From: Raoultibacter phocaeensis
Lineage (GTDB): Bacteria > Actinomycetota > Coriobacteriia > Coriobacteriales > Eggerthellaceae
NCBI RefSeq assembly: GCF_901411515.1
Contig: NZ_CABDUX010000001.1
Coordinates: 1,364,001-1,428,000, forward strand
Length of the DNA: 64,000 nt
Direction: 5' to 3'
Part shown: piece after piece, positions 49,934-57,630 of the stretch
How the letters are laid out: every line of letters starts with the position of its first letter
Numbering within the stretch: the first letter of the stretch is position 1
The notes under the pieces: generated by a model
The model's database searches: none
Told to the model about the DNA's origin: nothing
Seen by the model: the letters and a program-made list of their open reading frames with translations, nothing else
Position numbers and translations under genes: made by a program

Positions 49934-51490
49934 CTACTTTTCAGCCAGATGCTTTCCGATCGTGTATCCGATGAGGTAGGCGCAGGCCGAAGTGTTGCCG
50001 TCCATGTGGTAGGGGATGATGGAGGCGTCGGCGACAATGAGGTTCTCCGTGCCGAACACGTTGCCCCACCCGTCAACGGCGGCACCCGCCTCGGCTCCCA
50101 TACGTACCGAGCATTGGTCGTGATAGGTATGGATGAACGAGGTGCGTACGTATTCCTCGAGCTTGTCGTCATCGGCGAGTACTTCGGGCGAAGGCGAAAC
50201 GAGCGCATACGCAGGATCGAGTTCGCCCATCTTCTCGGCCATGGGGGCCACGTAGGTGCGCAGGGCAGCCATGAGCGTTTTCGCATCGCGATCATCGGTG
50301 AGGAATCCGAAATCGCCGAGCATGATCTTGAGTGGGTCGGCGCTTTGGATGTCAAGCGTTCCGCGGCTTTCGGGGTTCACGCAGAGTACGCTCAGGTAAA
50401 GCGCCTGCGGTGTTGCACCGGTGGCCATGATCTGGATGGCGCGTTCGTTCGGTTCGCCCTTGCCCTCGGGCGAGGGAAGGAAGGCCCCGCCGTGGATCTT
50501 CGCATTTGCGTCGTTTTCGGCGAGCTGGGCGATGTCGTCGGGGTTGACGGAGAGCACGGCTCCCACGTACGCGTCGTCGGCAAGGTGGCGTCCCACGTGC
50601 TGATTGTCGGCAACGAGGTCGACGCCTGCTTCGGCGAGTTCCCGTTTCGGGCCGACGCCCGACACCATCAAAAGCTGCGCGCTGTGGATGCCCGCGCATA
50701 CGATAACCTTTTTCGAGGCCTGCGCCTCGTGCTGCTCGCCTCGCTCGACAAAGCGCACGCCCGTCGCGCGGGTGTTGTCGAAGAGTATCTTCGTTGCGGT
50801 CGATTCGAACCGGACGTCGAGGTTTCTGTTTCCCTCGCGCGCATCGGCCAGAGCGGGTTCGAGAAACGAAACCGAGGCGCTGGCGCGTTGACCGTCGGGC
50901 TTTTGGTACAGCTGCCAGCTGCGAAACGGGCCGATGGGGGTCGCGGGATCGTTGTAGTCCTCAACCGCGCGACGACCCGTAGCCCGTTCGAAGGCGACGG
51001 TCATCTTGTCGACGAGTTCAGGGGGCGTGGGATGGTTCTGGCGAATATGGAGCAGGCCTTCCGTTCCACGCACCTCGGGGTTGCTCGACTCGCCGAGGTA
51101 GTTCTCGAGCTCTTTGAAATTCTTGGTGGCTTCTGCGGGCGACCACTGGGCTCCAGCGACTTTCGCCCAGCGTTCGAGGATGAAGGGGGTCGGACGCACG
51201 TACATCTCGCCGTTGACCGAAGAGCCGCCGCCTGCGAGGCGGCCTCCTGTGACGGGGAAGTCGCGTCCTTGCGCTCCCGGCTGCGGGATCGATTGCCCCC
51301 ACCAGAAGTACTCGGGGAAGTGGCGGTAGAGGTTCGCGTTCGGATCTTGGATGAGCGGATCGGCATCGTTGTTCGCGCCTGCTTCGAGCAGCAGCACCGA
51401 AGCCGCGCCGTCGTCGCTGAGGGTCTTGGCCATGATGCTCCCGGCGGGGCCGGAGCCCACAACGATGTAGTCGTAGGTTTTCGTTTCCAT
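49934..51490 (-). CDS. GMC-family FAD-dependent oxidoreductase
   Basis: 518 residues. FAD-binding YIVVGSGPAGSIMAKTL at residues 8-24, GGRLAGGGSSVNGEMYVRP (GMC signature 1 region), VIVCAGIHSAQLLMVSGVGP (signature 2) and the C-terminal active-site block YHDQCSVRMG followed by GNTSACAYLIG. Family enzymes oxidise alcohols, sterols or sugars with FAD. No signal peptide. The donor and acceptor are not known. AGGTGA upstream of ATG 51490. It stands alone, next to an IS element. Confidence 0.9.
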   Translation of the reverse strand: METKTYDYIVVGSGPAGSIMAKTLSDDGAASVLLLEAGANNDADPLIQDPNANLYRHFPEYFWWGQSIPQPGAQGRDFPVTGGRLAGGGSSVNGEMYVRPTPFILERWAKVAGAQWSPAEATKNFKELENYLGESSNPEVRGTEGLLHIRQNHPTPPELVDKMTVAFERATGRRAVEDYNDPATPIGPFRSWQLYQKPDGQRASASVSFLEPALADAREGNRNLDVRFESTATKILFDNTRATGVRFVERGEQHEAQASKKVIVCAGIHSAQLLMVSGVGPKRELAEAGVDLVADNQHVGRHLADDAYVGAVLSVNPDDIAQLAENDANAKIHGGAFLPSPEGKGEPNERAIQIMATGATPQALYLSVLCVNPESRGTLDIQSADPLKIMLGDFGFLTDDRDAKTLMAALRTYVAPMAEKMGELDPAYALVSPSPEVLADDDKLEEYVRTSFIHTYHDQCSVRMGAEAGAAVDGWGNVFGTENLIVADASIIPYHMDGNTSACAYLIGYTIGKHLAEK

Positions 51491-51922
51491 GATTCACCTC
51501 GTGTATCTGTGCTGCGTGCAATATGCAAAAGCGATCGACGGTTAAGCGTCGCATGCGCGCGGTCTCGCGTTTGAGCACGGTTCGCAGCAATGGTTTTTTC
51601 CAACGGTAGCACGGAGCGTGCGGGCAAGGGGAGCGCTCGGATAACCGTTGATGCCTTTTCACGAAGCTGTTGCCGTGCTGCGACGCGAGTGGATGCCGCA
51701 ACCGTGCGTAAGCCTTCGTCGTGGCGGATGCCCCGCAAGTTTGTAATCCTTGTGCGGCATTTGAGCAAGGCTTGATTCATTCAGGTTGATTTCAGGGTTG
51801 GCTCCTACCGTAGGGCTTGGCGGTTTGAAGGTGCAGCGGTTTTCGAAGGAGACCAGCTATGAGTAGTCAAGACCCGTAAAGCAGTTTTGCGAGGAATTTC
51901 ACTTTGTAGATTTTTGCACTTT
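51491..51922. other. Gene-free region between GMC oxidoreductase and IS element
   Basis: 432 bp upstream of the GMC gene start, on the side of the IS element's transposase end. It should contain the GMC promoter. I see no gene or strong repeat. Confidence 0.4.
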
Positions 51923-51953
51923 GACAGTCCCATATCGAATCACTCGGAACGCG
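51923..51953. repeat. IS110-family element, terminal inverted repeat (transposase 3' side)
   Basis: Begins GACAGTCCCATATCGAATCA and continues CTCGGAACGCG. Overlaps the last codons of the transposase gene. Confidence 0.75.
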
Positions 51954-53148
51954 ATGCGAGGGGGTTCCTCGCGACCTCCGGGTCGTAGGGTTCTTGCCTC
52001 GAGAGCACGGCGTAAATCACGTGGACGAGCTTTCTCGAGACGGCAATCAGCGCCTCGCGGTGAGCCTTCCCCTCGGAGCGCTTCTCGGCATAGTAGTCGT
52101 AGAACGGCGTCTTCAGTTTGAGTTGGGCCATCGCCGCCAGGTAGAGCGCGCGGCGCAGGTAGGGCGATCCCTGCTTGGTGATGTGATTTTCGTTGGAGGA
52201 GAACTTGCCGGACTGGCTCACGGAAGGGTTGATGCCGGCGTACTTCACGACGGCGGGCGCGCTGCGGAATCGGCGAATGTCGCCGATCTCGGATACGATC
52301 CGGGCACCGAGCACGTGCCCGATGCCGGGGATCGTGAGAATCAGCGGCTCGACGGCCTCGATGCCGCTGCGGACCCTGGCCCCGACCTCGGCGATCTGCC
52401 CCTCTATGGAGTCGATCTGCTCGATGAGCAGCTTGATCTGGAAGGAGAAGACGGAGGCCGCCACGCTGATGCCGCACGACGTCCTGGCGATGCCCTTGAT
52501 CTCGTCGGCCTTATCGCGCCCGAGATTGCCGCGGCTGGCCCTCTCGAGCGTCTTCGCCAGGGAGTCGGCTCTCACCCCGAGGCACTCTTCAGGTGTCGGG
52601 CACCTCTTCAAAAACGCTTTCGAGCTCTCGCCGAAGGTGTCGGAGAAGATGGAGCCGTACTCGGGGAAGACCTGGTCGAGAGCGACTACGACCTGACGCT
52701 TTAGGTCGGCGACGCTCTCCTTGAGCTCTTGGTGGAGACGCGTGAGCTGGCGCAGCTCGATCATGGCCTCGTCGCCCAGCTTGCTCGGCTCGAAGTCGCC
52801 GCAGCGCAGCGTCTCGGCCACGAGCACGCAGTCGATCATGTCGGTCTTCACGCGCGAGCTGCCCTTGAACCGGCGCATCGCGTCGGTGCGGATGGGGTTT
52901 ACGACAGCGACGGCGTACCCCTCGTCCTGCAGGCGGCAGAACAGCGGCAGCCAGTAGTGGCCGGTCGCCTCCATGCCCACCAGCAAATCGCCCTTCGACT
53001 CCGCCAGCCCCTCGAGGTAGGCGACGCACCTGCCGAACCCTTCGGTGGAGTTCGCGAACGGCATCGGCTTCGCCGCGTCGCGGCCGCGCTCGTCGGTCGC
53101 ACCGACAACGTGCTCGTTTTTCGCTATGTCTATCCCGGCATAGATCAT
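51940..53148 (-). CDS. IS110-family DEDD transposase
   Basis: 402 residues from ATG 53148, preceded by GGAAGGCGGG. The N-terminal RuvC-like DEDD domain has MIYAGIDIAKNEHVV (Asp), VGMEATGHYW (Glu) and VKTDMIDCVLVAE (Asp-x2-Asp). The C-terminal transposase_20 domain has IPGIGHVLGARIVSEIGD and YAGINPSVSQSGKF with the nucleophilic Ser region. Such recombinases act with a structured RNA encoded in the element's own end. The gene is intact. Confidence 0.93.
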   Translation of the reverse strand: MIYAGIDIAKNEHVVGATDERGRDAAKPMPFANSTEGFGRCVAYLEGLAESKGDLLVGMEATGHYWLPLFCRLQDEGYAVAVVNPIRTDAMRRFKGSSRVKTDMIDCVLVAETLRCGDFEPSKLGDEAMIELRQLTRLHQELKESVADLKRQVVVALDQVFPEYGSIFSDTFGESSKAFLKRCPTPEECLGVRADSLAKTLERASRGNLGRDKADEIKGIARTSCGISVAASVFSFQIKLLIEQIDSIEGQIAEVGARVRSGIEAVEPLILTIPGIGHVLGARIVSEIGDIRRFRSAPAVVKYAGINPSVSQSGKFSSNENHITKQGSPYLRRALYLAAMAQLKLKTPFYDYYAEKRSEGKAHREALIAVSRKLVHVIYAVLSRQEPYDPEVARNPLASRSE

Positions 53149-53352
53149 GGTCCCGCCTTCCGTACGCGGCAGGCCCCTGCTCACCAAACGGGCTCGCAAC
53201 CTCCTGAAGGAGATACGGGGTAGCCTCGATGAGGCTCCGCCATCCAGCTAATCCGCGATCCGCCCCGAATGGGGCAGGCTGTCAGTCTCCTTCGCAGGGT
53301 CGGAAACGCCCCAGGACACATGCCGACATGCCTGCCCAGCCAGTAACTGCAT
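53149..53352 (-). ncRNA. Candidate bridge RNA region of the IS110-family element
   Basis: About 204 bp between the transposase start and the upstream terminal repeat has no coding sequence but several short inverted repeats (for example GCCTCGATGAGGC near 53223-53235, and CGCCCCGAATGGGGCAGG near 53260). In IS110-group elements this position encodes the bridge RNA that pairs with target and donor DNA. The assignment rests on position and family knowledge, not on a covariance match. Confidence 0.45.
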
Positions 53353-53382
53353 CGCATTCTGAATGATTCGATTGGAACAGTC
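53353..53382. repeat. IS110-family element, terminal inverted repeat (transposase 5' side)
   Basis: Reads CGCATTCTGAATGATTCGAT then TGGAACAGTC, the imperfect reverse complement of the repeat at 51923-51953. Confidence 0.75.
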
Positions 53383-53414
53383 AAAAAGCGATAAGAAGAC
53401 TATAGGAGGCTCGC

Positions 53415-54134
53415 ATGGCGAAAGGCGAACGGGTGCATATCGATAGTAAGCATGCTGCCGGTAAACTGGGAGCGCTCGTGCTGTCCCTTGTGCTCGTAGC
53501 GGCATGCACCATGCCCTACGATGCCGTGAACGCGCTTGCCGACGAGGGTTCTGCATACGCATCTGCCGGAGATTCGCTCCAAGCGGACGACTCGGTGCAC
53601 GTAAGCTCGGTTTTCTCGAAAGCGGTGCAGTATGCGGCGAATGTGACGGCAGACGCTGTAGCATCGAGTTCAGATCTGCTGCTCGATTCGGAGGCAACGA
53701 GCCTGTTGACAGATGCAGGGGAGGCTTCGAATGATGGGGGCAGCGCAGGCGTTGATGACGCTGTTGTGATACTGACCGGGACCGATCACGTGCTTGAGCG
53801 CGATATCGAAGTCGATGCCATCGGCACGCTTGATCTTTACCTGCTTGAGGGATCGACGTTCATCGGCACCGTTTCGGTCGTCGACGGTGCCGAGGGCTTG
53901 ACGGCAGATCATCCGGTTACGGTGAACATCGACAGACACTCGACGTGGATCGTGACGGGCGATTCGACGATTTCCAATCTCAATGCCGAAACCGGTGCAG
54001 CGATCGTCGATGAAAACGGCCTGACTGCGAGCATTGTGGTAGGGGGCAAAACGTCGGTAGAGGGAAAGAGCCCCTATGTCGTAACCGTTACGGGCTCGTT
54101 CACCGGCGAGGTGGCGGCAGGGGTATTGCGCTGA
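53415..54134 (+). CDS. Putative surface lipoprotein with beta-helix-like repeats
   Basis: 239 residues from ATG 53415, with AGGAGG upstream. A signal peptide ends in a lipobox (VLVAAC, Cys31). The mature part begins with an acidic Ala/Ser-rich stretch. Later come short beta-strand-like repeats (DIEVDAIGTLDLYLLEGSTF, HSTWIVTGDSTISNLN) resembling right-handed beta-helix or adhesin surface modules. No enzyme motif. It may be a small adhesin or the remaining part of a larger one. The IS110-family element lies directly upstream but does not interrupt it. Confidence 0.65.
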   Translation: MAKGERVHIDSKHAAGKLGALVLSLVLVAACTMPYDAVNALADEGSAYASAGDSLQADDSVHVSSVFSKAVQYAANVTADAVASSSDLLLDSEATSLLTDAGEASNDGGSAGVDDAVVILTGTDHVLERDIEVDAIGTLDLYLLEGSTFIGTVSVVDGAEGLTADHPVTVNIDRHSTWIVTGDSTISNLNAETGAAIVDENGLTASIVVGGKTSVEGKSPYVVTVTGSFTGEVAAGVLR

Positions 54135-54197
54135 CGAATGCGGTTTTCGATCAATCTTCTTCGGATTCCGAACAAGATAGGATGTTTTGACAAGCAT

Positions 54198-54217
54198 CGC
54201 CGCAGGTTTGTGCGGCG
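54198..54217. terminator. Hairpin at the end of the molybdoenzyme operon
   Basis: CGCCGCA-ggtttg-TGCGGCG, a 7-bp perfect stem adjacent to the torD-like gene stop on the minus strand. No T tract. Confidence 0.45.
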
Positions 54218-54218
54218 C

Positions 54219-54902
54219 TTAGATCGTCGCTTTCAGCAGCCCCGCCGCTGCGCGGAAGAACGGCTCGCGCGACTCCTCGGCGACCTTGTCGGCGAAGCGC
54301 GGCATCCAGGCGAGCGCGTGCTCCTCGAGGAAGCGCTCGCGGGCCGCGGCCCATCCGCCCTCGGGCGGCCCGGCTCCCTCGGGAGCCCCAGCCGGGCCCG
54401 CGTCGAGCATGCAGAGGTACTGAAGGAGCTCGAGCTCGGCGTCTATGCGGTCGAGCGGCTCGTTCGTGCCCTCGGGGCGGCCCACGCCGCACGACCTCAT
54501 GAAGCGCTCGACCGCCATCGAGTGCGGGTTCACGAACAGGAGCGCCTGCACCCCGTCGTCGGCCGCGCGCCACACGCCCTCGTAAGGGCTGACCGCGGGC
54601 TCGGGCGCGCCCACGAACAGGCGTGTCGCCTCGGCGCGCAGGGCGTGCAGGAGGGATTCGGGTTCTTGGCCAGCGTAGGCGGCGAGGCCCGCGTCCCAGC
54701 CTTGCGGAAGCGCGAGGCCGAGCGCGCCCGCGACCTCGGCGGCCGCCTCGGCCCACTCCCCGGACGCGACGGCATCGGCGAGCTCCGCGCCCGGGTAGCG
54801 GAAGGAGAACGCGAGGAGCTCGTAGGCGGTGGCGAGGGTACACACTTCTTCCGCCCGGTCTTCGGCCTTCTGCCCTGCACCGTCAGGAACGCTATTCATC
54901 AT
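54219..54902 (-). CDS. TorD/DmsD-family molybdoenzyme chaperone
   Basis: 227 residues, all helical. The family signature is seen in YELLAFSFRYPGAELADAV, ATRLFVGAPEPAVSPYEGVW and DAELELLQYLCML. These redox-enzyme maturation proteins bind the Tat signal of the catalytic subunit and assist cofactor insertion. The catalytic subunit of this operon has a twin-arginine signal (TRRSFLK), which fits. It is the last gene of the operon and overlaps the preceding one by 11 bases. Very GC-rich. Confidence 0.85.
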   Translation of the reverse strand: MMNSVPDGAGQKAEDRAEEVCTLATAYELLAFSFRYPGAELADAVASGEWAEAAAEVAGALGLALPQGWDAGLAAYAGQEPESLLHALRAEATRLFVGAPEPAVSPYEGVWRAADDGVQALLFVNPHSMAVERFMRSCGVGRPEGTNEPLDRIDAELELLQYLCMLDAGPAGAPEGAGPPEGGWAAARERFLEEHALAWMPRFADKVAEESREPFFRAAAGLLKATI

Positions 54903-55335
54903 GACCGCCTCTTCCCTTTCTCACCAATCCGTACAGCCATTTCCAGTGCACGACCACGTGCACGAGCAAAAGCGCCAAAAGCGCCTTCGCGGAGATAGCG
55001 TGCAGCGGGTCCCAGAAGTAGTAGCCGTCGGCGTACAGCCCGAATGCCGGCAGCACCTCGCCCGAGATCAGCAGCCCCGACACCGTGACCGCCATGAACG
55101 CGACCAGGACGAGCGCGTCGAGCGCGAGGTTGCCGCGGGCGGCCCACGTGCTGCCGCGTAGCCCCCGGGCGGTCGAGGCGATCCAGTCGACATGCTGGGC
55201 GCAATGGGCCAGGAACAAGACCAGCGCGCCGATCCCCAGCCACTCGTGCACGGCGATCCCCGTGACGGCGGGGTTGGCGGCGACGAGGTAGACGGCGAGC
55301 GCGACGGCGTCCACGGCGAAACGCTTCCGGTCCAT
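54892..55335 (-). CDS. Four-helix cytochrome b-like membrane protein (DUF4405-like)
   Basis: 147 residues with four membrane helices. Histidines placed for haem b binding are in ITGIAVHEWLGIGAL, LFLAHCAQHVDW, PLHAISAKALL and LLVHVVVHWKWL. The layout resembles DUF4405/cytochrome b561-like proteins that pass electrons between the quinone pool and periplasmic carriers. It starts one base after the stop of the small cytochrome-like protein, so the two are likely partners. Its first codons are ATGGACCGGAAG. Confidence 0.7.
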   Translation of the reverse strand: MDRKRFAVDAVALAVYLVAANPAVTGIAVHEWLGIGALVLFLAHCAQHVDWIASTARGLRGSTWAARGNLALDALVLVAFMAVTVSGLLISGEVLPAFGLYADGYYFWDPLHAISAKALLALLLVHVVVHWKWLYGLVRKGRGGHDE

Positions 55336-55695
55336 CTACTTCACCTTCTTCACGAGCAGCACGAGGCCGACGACCAGCGCCACGGGCGCGAGCACCCACA
55401 GGTTCAGGCTCATGTCGCTCGGTTGGTAGTAGCGGGTCGCGAGCGTGTCCCACGCGTGGCACTCGGCGCTCGCGCACGAAGCCTCGGGGCACTCCATCTC
55501 GTGGACGCCGTCGGGCTCGGGCACGTCGCCGAACCCGTGGCAGCTCCCGCTCGCGCACGCGGTCGCGGGGCACGGCGAGTCTTCGGCGATCGCCTTCGGG
55601 ATCCCCACCGACGGGTCGGCGAGCGAGCCCGCAGCGAACACGCACGCGCCGACCGCTGCGAAGGCCAGCAGGGTTATGAGGGTTTTCCTTACCAT
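55336..55695 (-). CDS. Small anchored protein with two CX4CH motifs (possible dihaem c-type cytochrome)
   Basis: 119 residues. N-terminal signal (TLLAFAAVGACVFAAGSLA), C-terminal membrane helix (LWVLAPVALVVGLVLLV). The short extracytoplasmic region has two copies of CP-x3-CAS-x2-CH: CPATACASGSCHG and CPEASCASAECHA. CX4CH is a known though uncommon c-haem attachment motif. Each is preceded by an extra Cys. It lies between an NrfD-type membrane subunit gene and a cytochrome b-like gene, so a role as electron link outside the membrane is likely. I know no named family with exactly this layout. Confidence 0.6.
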   Translation of the reverse strand: MVRKTLITLLAFAAVGACVFAAGSLADPSVGIPKAIAEDSPCPATACASGSCHGFGDVPEPDGVHEMECPEASCASAECHAWDTLATRYYQPSDMSLNLWVLAPVALVVGLVLLVKKVK

Positions 55696-55717
55696 GGCGG
55701 ATCCTTCGTCCGGCTCG

Positions 55718-55751
55718 CCGCGAAAGCCCCGAGCAGCGGGGGCTTTCGCGG
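55718..55751 (-). promoter_or_regulatory. Intra-operon hairpin
   Basis: Perfect 13-bp stem CCGCGAAAGCCCC / GGGGCTTTCGCGG in the 66-bp gap between the nrfD-like and cytochrome-like genes. With no T tract it could be an mRNA-stability or processing element separating the ABC part from the cytochrome part. Confidence 0.55.
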
Positions 55752-55761
55752 CGGACTTAGG

Positions 55762-56988
55762 CTAGCGGGGGTTTTCGGCAGGCTTGAGGGGCAGGTATTT
55801 CAGCCCCAACAGCAGCACAAGCGCACCCAGCCCGATCACGCCGAGCGCGATACCGAACTCGATCGGCGTCGGCCAGTACACCATGCCCTGGTAGGCGTTG
55901 GCGAGCGTACCCGTCGCATCGGTCACCGTCATCGGCGTCATCGGACCCGCGTAGTCGAGGTTCGGCATCTGGAAGCCGCCGACGAGCAGCTGCACGCGCT
56001 TGCAGAAGATCGCAAGTATCGCCGCCGCGGACGCCGCCGCGATCAAGCCGTTTCTGCGCAGCGACGGCACGAAGGCGACGACCGCCGCAAAGGCGCAAAG
56101 AACGATTTCCGCCCAGAAGAACGGCGCGAGGGGGCCCGATACGAGCATGTCCACGACCTCGGCGCCCGAGCCGCCCGGAAAGGCGGAGGTGAGCAGGTCG
56201 CAGCCGAAGAAGTAGAGGTCCACCAGCACGAAGGCTCCGAGCATCTTCACCATCCTCACGACGTTTGCCTGCTCGAGCTCCATATAGCCCGCACGGCGCA
56301 ACGCGATGACCGCCACGAGCACGAGAGCCGTACCGCAAACGAGCGCAGACGAAACGAACCAGGGTGCCAGAAGCGCCGTGTGCCAGAACTCGTGGGCCTG
56401 CTGGAGGCCGAAGATCCAGGCGGTCACGCTGTGCACGAGCACGGCGCAGACGAGCGCGACCACCGATACGACGCGCAGCGCCCTCTCGGAGACTTTCCCC
56501 GCCTCGGCGCGCAGCGTCGCCCAGAGGTACACGACCGACAGGATCAGGTAGATCGAGATGACCGCGATGTCCCACATGAGGGGCGAGCCCAGATTGGAGT
56601 AGGCGAAGAGCTCCCAAAGCCGCAAAGGCTGCCCGAGGTCGATCACCACGAAGGCGACGGCGAGCACCGTGCAGCAGATCGAGGTCCACACGGCCACCTT
56701 CGAGATGCCGCCGAAGCCCTTCATGCCGAACGCGCGGGGCACCGACGAGATGATGAGGCCGCCGGCGGACAGGCCCACGAAGAACATGAAGCTCGTTATG
56801 TAGAGGCCCCACGAGTCGAGGTTGCGCATGCCCGTCTGCACGAGGCCGCCTGTGAGCTGGACCCCCCACAGCGCGATGCCGGCCACGGTCACGATCGCGG
56901 CGATGACGATGCCGACGTTGATGCCCTTGCCCCCGAACTTGGCAGCAGGAGCCTTGGGCGACGTCGTCGCCTGGTTGTTCTCAGACAT
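55762..56988 (-). CDS. NrfD/PsrC-family membrane anchor subunit
   Basis: 408 residues, about ten membrane helices. NrfD-type features: FMFFVGLSAGGLIISSVPRAFG (in part) near the start, DLGQPLRLWELF, and GPLAPFFWAEIVLCAF. It would be the quinone/quinol-interacting membrane subunit of a CISM-type complex together with the catalytic and FeS subunits encoded upstream. It starts 18 bases after the FeS gene. In base composition it groups with the GC-rich downstream genes rather than with the catalytic subunit. Confidence 0.88.
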   Translation of the reverse strand: MSENNQATTSPKAPAAKFGGKGINVGIVIAAIVTVAGIALWGVQLTGGLVQTGMRNLDSWGLYITSFMFFVGLSAGGLIISSVPRAFGMKGFGGISKVAVWTSICCTVLAVAFVVIDLGQPLRLWELFAYSNLGSPLMWDIAVISIYLILSVVYLWATLRAEAGKVSERALRVVSVVALVCAVLVHSVTAWIFGLQQAHEFWHTALLAPWFVSSALVCGTALVLVAVIALRRAGYMELEQANVVRMVKMLGAFVLVDLYFFGCDLLTSAFPGGSGAEVVDMLVSGPLAPFFWAEIVLCAFAAVVAFVPSLRRNGLIAAASAAAILAIFCKRVQLLVGGFQMPNLDYAGPMTPMTVTDATGTLANAYQGMVYWPTPIEFGIALGVIGLGALVLLLGLKYLPLKPAENPR

Positions 56989-57006
56989 TGTTCTCTCCCT
57001 TTCTGC

Positions 57007-57630
57007 TTAGACGAGGTAGTAGACGGAGGGGTTTGTATCGCGGTCGGTAAGAAGTTGCATATACTCCTGGCTGCGAATGAGCTTCGATACTTCGGAATCA
57101 GGATCATCGAGATCACCCCAATGGCGGGCTCTCTCGGGACACATTCGCATGCAAGCTGGTTCTTCGCCTTTGTTCAGACGCTGGTAACAGAATGTGCACT
57201 TCTCCACTACGTGCTTTTGGTGCGAGGGAACATCGTCATCGCCGGTACTGAAATCGAAGTAGGACGTCGGCTCTTCCCAGTTGAACGAGCGCACGCCCGT
57301 GTAGGGGCATGCAGCCATGCACATGCGGCAGCCGATGCACTTGTCGTAGTCTTGACGAACGACGCCGGTTTCCTCGTCCCGAAACGTGGCTCCTACAGGG
57401 CACACTTTCACACAAGCTGGATTTTCGCAATGCTGGCAGGCGACGGGGATGAACTCAAACCGCCCCTGAGGCCATTGATCCGAAGCCGTGTCCATCGCAT
57501 TGCCGTGTTTTGTCAAAACGCGGTTCCACCATACATTGTGTGGCAGGTTGTTGGCTTGCTTGCATGCCACTGAGCACGTATGGCATCCTACGCAGCGCTT
57601 GGTATCGATAGCCATTCCGTAGCGTACCAT
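57007..57630 (-). CDS. DmsB-like 4x[4Fe-4S] subunit
   Basis: 207 residues: CVGCHTCSVACKQAN, CQHCENPACVKVCPVGA, CIGCRMCMAACPYTG and CTFCYQRLNKGEEPACMRMCP give four clusters. It conducts electrons between the membrane subunit and the molybdoenzyme. ATG overlaps the stop of the catalytic gene (TAATG). Lower GC than the genes downstream. Confidence 0.9.
   Translation of the reverse strand: MVRYGMAIDTKRCVGCHTCSVACKQANNLPHNVWWNRVLTKHGNAMDTASDQWPQGRFEFIPVACQHCENPACVKVCPVGATFRDEETGVVRQDYDKCIGCRMCMAACPYTGVRSFNWEEPTSYFDFSTGDDDVPSHQKHVVEKCTFCYQRLNKGEEPACMRMCPERARHWGDLDDPDSEVSKLIRSQEYMQLLTDRDTNPSVYYLV

Larger units (their letters stand above)
51923..53382 (-). mobile_element. IS110-family insertion sequence
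   Basis: About 1.46 kb. It is delimited by imperfect inverted repeats of ~30 bp: the left end begins GACAGTCCCATATCGAATCA (51923) and the reverse complement of the right end begins GACTGTTCCAATCGAATCA (53382). They differ at a handful of positions and a one-base gap. Inside are a DEDD transposase gene, whose stop codon lies within the left repeat, and a ~200-bp non-coding stretch between the transposase start and the right repeat. No target duplication is evident, as expected for IS110 elements. Exact ends are approximate. Confidence 0.82.

Noticed and set aside
55192-57573. 793-codon plus-strand frame over the dms-like operon
   Set aside because: His/Arg/Asp-rich low-complexity shadow of the GC-rich NrfD, cytochrome and FeS genes on the minus strand.
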